A DNA stretch of 64,000 nt from DASZQY01 sp963843565 (lineage in GTDB: Bacteria; Pseudomonadota; Alphaproteobacteria; Rhizobiales; Kaistiaceae). Both the position numbers and the translations under genes were made by a program. Each line of letters starts with the position of its first letter. The stretch's first letter is position 1. Location of the stretch: contig CAWJKY010000003.1 of the NCBI GenBank assembly GCA_963843565.1, forward strand, positions 2,914,001-2,978,000. The letters are read 5' to 3'. This document shows positions 43,764 to 50,704 of this stretch, piece after piece. Below the pieces are notes generated by a model. The model was given only the letters and a program-made list of their open reading frames with translations, had not been told where the DNA came from and made no database searches.

Positions 43764-44431
43764 CGAGACGGGACGGGAATCATCCAGCCCACTCCCCTAA
43801 CGTTCAGGATGATATCCTTGCCGAACTTGCGCCGAATGTAATGAATCAGTACGTCGACTGCATTGCTGTCGACTTCATTGCCCCAGTCGTACAGATGATC
43901 TTCGAGCTGACTGCGTGACAGGATCGTGCCCGGGCGCTCAGCCAGCGCCTGCAGCAACGCGAACTCCTTGTGAGTCAGTATTGATGTCTGTCCTCCGTAC
44001 GAAACGGAGTGACGGGAGATATCAAGTTCGACGGCGCCAGCGATGACTATTGAACTGGACTGTCCTTCGTGTCGTCGAACCACAGCGCGAATCCGCGCGC
44101 CGAGTTCGTCAAAATCGAACGGTTTAACCACGTAGTCGTCGGCACCCGCATCCAATCCGGCGACCCGGGTCGCGACGTCATCGCGGGCCGTCACGATTAC
44201 GACGGGGATATCTTCCTTCTCGCGACGCAACTTCCGCAAAACATTGAGGCCCGCTCCGTCGGGCAGCCCGAGGTCAAGGAGAAGGACGCTGTAAGCATCG
44301 CCGCTGCTTTGCATCGCGGAGATGCAGTCCGCGGCGCTTCTCACCCAATCGACCGCAATGCCCGACGCGGTCAGGGCCCGGTCAAGGCTCTGGCCCACCA
44401 TCGCGTCGTCTTCAGTCAACAAAACCCGCAT
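43760..44431 (-). CDS. OmpR/PhoB-family response regulator
   Basis: The 223-residue protein has an N-terminal receiver (MRVLLTEDDAMVGQSL, phospho-acceptor in VLLLDLGLPDGAG, and the switch Lys in DDYVVKPFDFDEL) and a C-terminal winged helix (ILTHKEFALLQALAERPGTILSRSQLEDHLYDWGNEVDSNAVDVLIHYIRRKFG...VRGVGWMI). It is the cognate partner of the kinase at 42444-43763. It is divergent from the secreted protein and ABC exporter at 44623 onwards, which are its most likely targets (inference). Confidence 0.94.
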   Translation of the reverse strand: MRVLLTEDDAMVGQSLDRALTASGIAVDWVRSAADCISAMQSSGDAYSVLLLDLGLPDGAGLNVLRKLRREKEDIPVVIVTARDDVATRVAGLDAGADDYVVKPFDFDELGARIRAVVRRHEGQSSSIVIAGAVELDISRHSVSYGGQTSILTHKEFALLQALAERPGTILSRSQLEDHLYDWGNEVDSNAVDVLIHYIRRKFGKDIILNVRGVGWMIPVPSR

Positions 44432-44622
44432 GCGTGGGCGCTACGCCTCTTGAACCGACGTGTCGACAATTGGCTGAGGTTCGTGGCCTTCCAATGGCGG
44501 CGGTTGGGTTGATGGCCGGCCGCGATCCGCCCAGTCCTAATCGGTGGCTAATTCTCACTTGGTTCTTAGCGTCCGTAAGGGGGCGGCAACGGATGTCTCA
44601 TCCTCGCAATGCGGAGTCCAAC
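44432..44622. promoter_or_regulatory. Divergent control region, response regulator / export operon
   Basis: About 190 bases between the divergent genes should contain both promoters and the response-regulator binding sites. A TTGGTTCTTAGCGTCCGTAA stretch near 44560 is suggestive of direct half-sites, but I cannot define an operator. Confidence 0.4.
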
Positions 44623-45207
44623 ATGTTTGCGCGAACCAACGATCCGATCGCCTCGAAAGTCTTTGCGGCGGCCCTGCTGGCCGCGGTCGTCGTCTGTGCC
44701 ACGCCGGGGCTTGCGGCCGAGCAAGCCGTGGCGCCGGAAACGAACCCGCCCGGCGATATTCCCGACACTCAGGTTTTCGTGGCCTACACCTCGCCCCTGG
44801 GATTCACGATCAACGTACCCGAGGGCTGGGCACGCGCGAACAACGCGGACGCCGTCGAGTTCTCCGACAAGTACAATACCGTCGATCTGTCCATCTCCAC
44901 TCAAACGCAGCCATCAACCAAAGCGTCCGCGATGAGCATCCAGGTGCCGCAGCTCGCGAGCACAGACCGCGCGGTGAAGGTCGTGGAGGTCAAGGATGTC
45001 AAGGTCGCCGGCGGCAATGCTGTCTTGATCGCCTATACGTCGAACTCCGATCCCAATCCAGTAACGACCAAGCAAATCCGTCTCGAGCATAACCTCTACC
45101 TTTTCCAAAGAGGAAGTACGTTGGCGACGCTGGACATGGCCGCTCCGCAGGGAGCGGACAACGTTGATGCCTGGTTGATGATGGCGAACTCATTTCGTTG
45201 GAAGTGA
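44623..45207 (+). CDS. Secreted protein of the ABC export operon, unknown
   Basis: The 194-residue product has a signal peptide (KVFAAALLAAVVVCATPGLAAEQ, cleavage near residue 33). The mature part, VFVAYTSPLGFTINVPEGWARANNADAVEFSDKYNTVDLSIS..., resembles the PsbP-like or DUF1795-type fold in which a peptide opens with GFTI.VPEGW. I do not assign a family with certainty. The ATG at 44623 has CGGAG seven bases upstream; an ATG at 44593 is in frame. It ends two bases before the first ABC ATPase, so it probably works with the exporter, for example as a periplasmic partner. Confidence 0.8.
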   Translation: MFARTNDPIASKVFAAALLAAVVVCATPGLAAEQAVAPETNPPGDIPDTQVFVAYTSPLGFTINVPEGWARANNADAVEFSDKYNTVDLSISTQTQPSTKASAMSIQVPQLASTDRAVKVVEVKDVKVAGGNAVLIAYTSNSDPNPVTTKQIRLEHNLYLFQRGSTLATLDMAAPQGADNVDAWLMMANSFRWK

Positions 45208-45209
45208 GG

Positions 45210-45875
45210 ATGACAACCCCGGTCCAAGCGGTTGAGCTCTATCGCTTCTATCACTCCGGTGATTCAGAAGTGCCCGCGCTTCGCGGAGTGTCCTTGTCGG
45301 TTGAAGCGGGCGAGATGGTCGCCCTGATGGGGCCCTCAGGAAGCGGCAAGTCAACACTGTTGCACCTGCTTTCGGGGCTCGATGAGCCGGACGGCGGTGT
45401 GGTGGCCATCGGCGGAGTTCGCTTGAGTCGGCGACCTGAATCGGTGCGCGCGAAGATGCGGGCGCGGTCCATTGGCGTGTTCATGCAATCGGGCAACCTG
45501 ATCGGCCACCTCACGATTTCAGACAACATCCGTTTGCAGCAGACGCTGGCGGGAAAACGCAGCGCGGCGGTGGCGTCGGGATTGGCTGCGGCTTTTGGCT
45601 TGTCGGCACATTGGAATGCCCTCCCGGCAGAGCTGTCGGGGGGCGAGGCTGCCCGCGCCGGCTTGGCAGTTGCGCTGTCTGCCGAACCCCAAATCCTGCT
45701 TTGCGATGAGCCGACCGCAGAGGTGGACGCGGAAGCTGAGCTACGAATCCTGGAGCTCTTGGCAGAGCGGCGAAAGGACGGCACCGCCATACTCGTCGCC
45801 ACGCATAGCCCAGTCGTTGCGCGGGCCGCCAACCGAACGCTCCATCTTCGGGACGGGCGGTGTGGTCATGAGTGA
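45210..45875 (+). CDS. ABC transporter ATP-binding protein (first of two)
   Basis: The 221-residue ATPase has Walker A GPSGSGKST, signature LSGGEAARAGLAVAL, Walker B ILLCDEPTAEVDAEAE and the H-loop THS. It belongs to the MacB/LolD-like class that drives FtsX-type permeases. The ATG at 45210 follows GGAAG by five bases; the TTG at 45198 is in frame. It overlaps the second ATPase by eight bases. The signature contains EAARAG where QQQRVA is usual, so it may be the less active half of a heterodimer (inference). Confidence 0.92.
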   Translation: MTTPVQAVELYRFYHSGDSEVPALRGVSLSVEAGEMVALMGPSGSGKSTLLHLLSGLDEPDGGVVAIGGVRLSRRPESVRAKMRARSIGVFMQSGNLIGHLTISDNIRLQQTLAGKRSAAVASGLAAAFGLSAHWNALPAELSGGEAARAGLAVALSAEPQILLCDEPTAEVDAEAELRILELLAERRKDGTAILVATHSPVVARAANRTLHLRDGRCGHE

Positions 45876-46557
45876 GCCCTCCACTGTCCCGTGCCTTGTC
45901 AACGCGACTGATCTCAGTCGCAGCTTTATGCAAGGGCGAGAGCCGGTCGACGCGCTGAAGCACGCGACGTGCGCCGTTCGTCCCGCACGGCGGATCGCCA
46001 TCATGGGCTCCTCGGGGAGCGGCAAGTCGACTCTCCTTCATCTGATGGCCGGTCTCGATCGGCCCAGTGGTGGTCGTATCGAGTGGCCCGGTTTGCGCGA
46101 TGGCGACGAACTCGTCCCCGAGTATGTATCGGTGGCCTTTCAGGCGCCCAGCCTCGTTCCGTTCCTGAGCGTTGCCGAGAACGTCGCGCTGCCATGTCTT
46201 GTGTTAGGTGACGACCAACGGGCCGAACGCTCGGGAACCGAGCAATTGGAGAGATTCGGCCTGGCCGATTTGGCGACTAAGCTTCCCGACGAGCTTTCCG
46301 GTGGACAGGCGCAACGGGTCAGTCTGGCGAGGGCCATTGCCAGTGGGCCGCGGCTCCTTCTCGCCGACGAGCCAACCGGGCAACTCGATCATGCGACGGG
46401 ACGACGGGTCATCACCACACTGATTGCATGGGCGGAGGCAAGCGAATGCGCGCTGGTCATCGCTACGCATGACGCCGAAGTCGCTGAGGCTTTCGACGAA
46501 GTCTGGCACATCGAACATGGGCACCTCAGCACATCGGATGGAGGCTCAAATCAATGA
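45868..46557 (+). CDS. ABC transporter ATP-binding protein (second of two)
   Basis: The 229-residue protein carries Walker A GSSGSGKST, a Q-loop VAFQAPSLVPFLS, signature LSGGQAQRVSLARAI, Walker B LLLADEPTGQLDHATG and H-loop THDAEVAE. All catalytic residues are canonical. It starts inside the previous ATPase gene (eight-base overlap) and ends in a four-base overlap with the permease. Two distinct ATPases with one permease is unusual for MacB/LolD-type systems, which normally use a homodimer. Confidence 0.93.
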   Translation: MSEPSTVPCLVNATDLSRSFMQGREPVDALKHATCAVRPARRIAIMGSSGSGKSTLLHLMAGLDRPSGGRIEWPGLRDGDELVPEYVSVAFQAPSLVPFLSVAENVALPCLVLGDDQRAERSGTEQLERFGLADLATKLPDELSGGQAQRVSLARAIASGPRLLLADEPTGQLDHATGRRVITTLIAWAEASECALVIATHDAEVAEAFDEVWHIEHGHLSTSDGGSNQ

Positions 46558-49208
46558 TTTCGACATGGCTAGTGGGATTGGCCAAGACACGGACCGGCGT
46601 CTTTCTCGGGACTATCGCCGGAATCGCTGTCACTGTCGGGCTTATTGTCGCGCTCGGTGCTTTCATGCTGTCCAGCGCTGCTGAGATGACGGCGCGAGCG
46701 TCGAGCAACGTACCGATCGACTGGCAGGTCCAGCTAGTGCCGGGAACGCCGGAAGGCACAGTTCGCGACAAAATCAACGCTGCGGCCCACGTAACGCAGT
46801 CGGCGGTCGTCGGCTACGCGTCGGTCGATGGATTCGAGGCATCGACCGGCGGGACGGTGCAGGTCACCGGACCCGGCAAGGTCGTCGGATTGCCGGCGTC
46901 CTATGAAGCGAATTTCCCTGGTAACATTCGGCCCCTGCTTGGTTCGCCGGGCATCCTTATCGCCCAGCAGACAGCAGCCAACCTCCACGTCGGCCCTGGT
47001 GACACAGTGGCGATCCACCGCCCCGGCTTGCCCGACGCGACCGCCACCATCGACGGCGTGGTCGATCTGCCGAACGCCGATTCGATGTTTCAGGGGATCG
47101 GCCTTCCTCCCAACGCCGCGCCGCAGGCGCCGCCTGACAACATCCTGATCCTGCCCATCGACAAGTGGCACGAACTGTTCGATCCACAGGCACAGGTGCG
47201 GCCCGACAGTGTTCGGATGCAGATCCACGCCAAACTCGATCATTCCCGGCTTCCGAATGATCCGCAGGCGGCCTACCTTGCGACCTCCAGCCAAGGCCGC
47301 AATTTCGAAGCCCGTGTGGCTGGAAGCGCGCTCCTTTCCAACAATCTCGCGGCCGACCTCAGCAAGGCACGCGAAGACGCGTCCTATGCGCGAATCCTCT
47401 TCTTCTTTTTGGGCACGCCCGGGATCGCCATAGCCGTTCTCTTGACGTTTGCCGTTGCGCGGTCCGGCGCGTGGCGCCGCCGCCGCGATCAGTCCTTGTT
47501 GCGTCTCAGAGGCGGATCGACATCGCTCCTCGTCCGGTTCGCCGCCTCGGAAGCTCTGGCGGTCGGAATCGTCGGATCGCTGATCGGAGTCGCGATCGGT
47601 GAGCTAGCTTCGTGGCTGCTGTTCCTAAGCGGCCGATCCACATCTGCGCAACTTATCTGGATCGTCGTCGCGGCAGGCATCGGTGTGGTCCTGTCCTTGG
47701 CGGCGGTGCTCGTTCCGGCATGGTGGGATGCGCGAAACGTCACAATCACCGCAGGGCGCTCGTTTATCCGTGAGAATCATAGGCCCCTGTGGGCGCGCAC
47801 ATATCTGGACATCGTGCTATTGGCCTTATCGGCGATCATCTTTTGGCAGACGGCGGCAACCGGCTATCAGGTAGTGCTCGCACCGGAGGGGGTCGCGGCA
47901 ATCTCGATCGACTACTCGTCGTTCCTTGCTCCGATGATGTTCTGGCTGGGGATGGGTCTCCTAGCCCTGCGCGCGATACGCTTTGCCCTGACACGCGGTC
48001 GCCCTCTCCTCGGCAAAGCGATGCGGCCGGTCGCCAGCTCTTTCGCGCCTCTGGTTGCCGGAGCACTGGCTCGCCAGCCGAAGCGCATCGCCGCCGGGGC
48101 CGCCCTTACCGGCCTGGCCATCGCGTTCGCTGTTTCCACGGCGATCTTTAACGAGACCTATCGGGCGCAATCGCGCGTCGACGCCGAGCTGACAAACGGT
48201 GCCGACGTCACGATCATCGGAGCGCCCGGCGCGCCGGCTGGCCGGGTCCTCGCCAAATTGAAGGCGGTGAAAGGTGTGACAGCAGCCGTCGCCATGCAGC
48301 ATCGCTTCGCCTATGTCGGCACCGATTTGCAGGACCTCTATGGCATCGACCCGGTGACAATCAGCCAGGCGACGACGATGTCGAACGCATTTTTCGCGAA
48401 CGGCGACTGGCGTGCAACGCTCGCAGATCTTCAGAAAACGTCAGATGGCGTGTTGGTCTCGCAGGAGACGGTCAACGACTTCCAACTCCAGCCCGGCGAC
48501 ACCATAAACCTTCGCCTGCAGAGCGCGGCAGACCAGCAATATCACGTCATCCCCTTCCGCTTCGTCGGCGTGGTTCGCGAGTTCCCGACCGCGCCGAGAG
48601 ACTCATTCCTGGTCGCGAATGCCAGCTATGTCGCCAGCGCCACCGGCAATCCTGACCGGGAGGTGGTCCTCCTCAAGACCGCTGGAGATCCAACCGTAGT
48701 GCACGACGCAGTGTTGCCGGTCGTGAAGAATCTTTCCGGGGTCAAGGTAAGCGATCTCAGCCAGGCGACGCGACTGATTGGATCGAGCCTGACCGCGGTT
48801 GATCTCAGCGGGCTGACGACGCTGGAACTTGGCTACGCAATCGTCTTGTCCGGCTGCGCCGCAGGGCTGGTGCTTGCCTTGGGTGTCCTTGATCGGCGAC
48901 GCAGCTTTGCAATCATGACGGCGCTGGGAGCCAAGCCGTTTCAGCTACTCGCGTTTCTGCGGGGTGAAGCGGCACTTATCCTCGTGGCGGGATTGATCAG
49001 CGGTGCCGTAACGGGCTCGGCGGTCGCTTGGATGCTGGTCAAGTTGCTCACCGGAGTCTTCGACCCACCACCGGAGGGCCTAGCCATCCCGTGGGTCTAT
49101 GTCGGCGTGCTCCTCGTGACAACGGTCGCCTCCGTCGTACTTGCAGTTGCCATTGCCGGCCGCCGCGTCGAACGCTCGCCCATCGCTGTGCTGCGAGAAA
49201 CGGCGTGA
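46554..49208 (+). CDS. FtsX-family ABC permease (884 residues)
   Basis: The protein begins with a membrane helix near residues 14-40 and a MacB-like periplasmic domain (about 45-270), then a helix near 283 (LFFFLGTPGIAIAVLLTF) and two further FtsX blocks: residues 325-400 with repeated hydrophobic segments, and 750-880 (LTTLELGYAIVLSGCAAGLVLALGVLDRRRSFAIMTALGA...). A second large extracytoplasmic region lies around 530-740. This two-FtsX, two-periplasmic-domain layout resembles the large DUF214-type permeases of lipoprotein, antibiotic and peptide exporters. Its partners are the two ATPases upstream. Substrate unknown. Confidence 0.92.
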   Translation: MISTWLVGLAKTRTGVFLGTIAGIAVTVGLIVALGAFMLSSAAEMTARASSNVPIDWQVQLVPGTPEGTVRDKINAAAHVTQSAVVGYASVDGFEASTGGTVQVTGPGKVVGLPASYEANFPGNIRPLLGSPGILIAQQTAANLHVGPGDTVAIHRPGLPDATATIDGVVDLPNADSMFQGIGLPPNAAPQAPPDNILILPIDKWHELFDPQAQVRPDSVRMQIHAKLDHSRLPNDPQAAYLATSSQGRNFEARVAGSALLSNNLAADLSKAREDASYARILFFFLGTPGIAIAVLLTFAVARSGAWRRRRDQSLLRLRGGSTSLLVRFAASEALAVGIVGSLIGVAIGELASWLLFLSGRSTSAQLIWIVVAAGIGVVLSLAAVLVPAWWDARNVTITAGRSFIRENHRPLWARTYLDIVLLALSAIIFWQTAATGYQVVLAPEGVAAISIDYSSFLAPMMFWLGMGLLALRAIRFALTRGRPLLGKAMRPVASSFAPLVAGALARQPKRIAAGAALTGLAIAFAVSTAIFNETYRAQSRVDAELTNGADVTIIGAPGAPAGRVLAKLKAVKGVTAAVAMQHRFAYVGTDLQDLYGIDPVTISQATTMSNAFFANGDWRATLADLQKTSDGVLVSQETVNDFQLQPGDTINLRLQSAADQQYHVIPFRFVGVVREFPTAPRDSFLVANASYVASATGNPDREVVLLKTAGDPTVVHDAVLPVVKNLSGVKVSDLSQATRLIGSSLTAVDLSGLTTLELGYAIVLSGCAAGLVLALGVLDRRRSFAIMTALGAKPFQLLAFLRGEAALILVAGLISGAVTGSAVAWMLVKLLTGVFDPPPEGLAIPWVYVGVLLVTTVASVVLAVAIAGRRVERSPIAVLRETA

Positions 49209-49213
49209 AGCAC

Positions 49214-49348
49214 ATGATCACAATTGACAAGGCACCGTGGAAGTGGCGGCAAGTTGCCGGCCAATCGCTCTTCGCAGCCGGTTTGGTTACGATCCTGACC
49301 CCAGTCGCGGCGTCTTTGCCTGCTCTCGCAAGATCAGCCGGAACTTAG
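49214..49348 (+). CDS. Possible small membrane peptide (44 residues)
   Basis: An ORF begins MITIDKAPWKWRQVAGQSLF five bases after the permease stop and has one hydrophobic segment (residues 18-38, LFAAGLVTILTPVAASLPALA). No family is recognised and the ribosome site is only GTGAAG. It could be a signal-peptide-like peptide of the export operon or a chance frame. Confidence 0.35.
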   Translation: MITIDKAPWKWRQVAGQSLFAAGLVTILTPVAASLPALARSAGT

Positions 49349-49367
49349 GCTTTGCCCGACGACCATC

Positions 49368-49664
49368 GTGCACACGTGCGTCATTGGCTATGTGACGGCG
49401 CCAAACAGAGTGGTGATCATGATCTCGTCGAAGGACAACGATCCGCTGGTTGGGGGCGAGGCCGAGTTGGTGGAAACTCCACCCGGAACGTCGAATCAGA
49501 TGCTTGATCTATCGGCGCATGTGGGCAGCGTTGTGATGCTCGACGCGGAGGAATTCGACCGTCTTTATTCGACCAAACTTGTGTCCGTTGCCGATCCGCT
49601 TCTGACCGCGCTCTATCTGAGCATGTACATGCAGGCTGTGCCCAATGGGAGCGCGCCACTATAG
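49368..49664 (+). CDS. Hypothetical protein (up to 98 residues)
   Basis: The frame opens at a GTG at 49368, with an ATG at 49419 (MISSKDNDPLVGGEAELVET). The middle AHVGSVVMLDAEEFDRLYSTKLVSVADPLLTALYLSMYMQ has a protein-like composition. I recognise no domain. It lies alone between the export operon and the Tat-secreted methyltransferase-like gene. Confidence 0.4.
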   Translation: MHTCVIGYVTAPNRVVIMISSKDNDPLVGGEAELVETPPGTSNQMLDLSAHVGSVVMLDAEEFDRLYSTKLVSVADPLLTALYLSMYMQAVPNGSAPL

Positions 49665-49727
49665 CGGAGAGCCAGGAGCTCAGCTCGTGGCGCTGACACG
49701 CGGCCCGGTGATCCGAGGAGAACGAAG

Positions 49728-50597
49728 ATGAACAGGCGCGACTTCCTGACTTTGGCCGGCGGCGCAGCGGCCGCGAGCTTTGCGCCTGCGGCCGCTTCGG
49801 CAGACGTTCCGGTGCCATACGACAAGAACGCCATGCCGCCGATGGATGCGCGGCAGGCTTTCATCGACTGGATGGTGAAAAACCGCGGAGAAGACCCGAA
49901 CTTTCTGGGCCAACGGTACGACCGCTTTCTCCAGCTCATCGCACATCACGATGTATGGAACGATCGTAACAAGCGGGCGTATCTCATGACGCCACGCGAG
50001 GATTTCGTCACCAAGGCCAACCTATCCCGCGCCTACGAATGGCACTACCTTGATATTGGCTACGGCGTTAGTATCACCGGGCCGCACACCGTCGCGCGCA
50101 TGACCAACACGATCGATCCGCAGTTTGGAGAAAAGGTGCTCGAGGTCGGCACGGGTTCTGGTTATCAATCCGCCTACCTCTCCTACCTCACCGACAAGAT
50201 CTGGACGATTGAGATTATCAAGCCGCTGTTCGAGCGCACCGGCGGGGTCTACGCGGATCTGATCGGGCGCGGATACACAGAGTACGAGGCCATCACCCGC
50301 AAGAACGACGACGGCTACTACGGCTGGCCGGAGGCTGCGCCGTTCGACAAGATCATTGTCACTTGCGGAATTGACCACGTACCGCCGCCGTTGCTCCAGC
50401 AGCTAAAGCCTAACGGCGTGATGGTGATTCCGGTCGGGCCGCCGGGCGCGCAGCACGTCCTGAAGATCGTGAAACAGCAGACGGCGGACGGCAGCTTCCA
50501 CGTCGCGCGCTCAGACATCTATCACGGATCGATCGTCAATTTCGTGCCGTTTACCCAGCTGGTGAATGGCAAGATCGTGGGCACGCACAACCAGTAG
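49728..50597 (+). CDS. Tat-exported protein-L-isoaspartate methyltransferase-like protein
   Basis: The 289-residue protein starts MNRRDFLTLAGGAAAASFAPA, a twin-arginine signal peptide. The mature part holds a PCMT core: YGVSITGPHTVARMTN, EKVLEVGTGSGYQSAYLS (SAM motif I), TIEI, and APFDKIIVTCGIDHVPPPLLQQLKPNGVMVIPVGP. PCMT normally repairs isoaspartate in cytoplasmic proteins. A periplasmic form needs SAM, which is cytoplasmic, so this one may have another role or may bind rather than methylate. GAGGAGA lies ten bases before the ATG. It is 107 bases before the membrane spermidine-synthase-like gene, and the two probably work together. Confidence 0.9.
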   Translation: MNRRDFLTLAGGAAAASFAPAAASADVPVPYDKNAMPPMDARQAFIDWMVKNRGEDPNFLGQRYDRFLQLIAHHDVWNDRNKRAYLMTPREDFVTKANLSRAYEWHYLDIGYGVSITGPHTVARMTNTIDPQFGEKVLEVGTGSGYQSAYLSYLTDKIWTIEIIKPLFERTGGVYADLIGRGYTEYEAITRKNDDGYYGWPEAAPFDKIIVTCGIDHVPPPLLQQLKPNGVMVIPVGPPGAQHVLKIVKQQTADGSFHVARSDIYHGSIVNFVPFTQLVNGKIVGTHNQ

Positions 50598-50704
50598 AAT
50601 CTGATCTGGCCGTTACGCCTCGTACCCCGGGCGGAGAGGCATTTGTCACAGCGACTGCCGCCGCACGTGCCGCGGGGCAAACCCAGGTCGAACAGAGACC
50701 CTTC

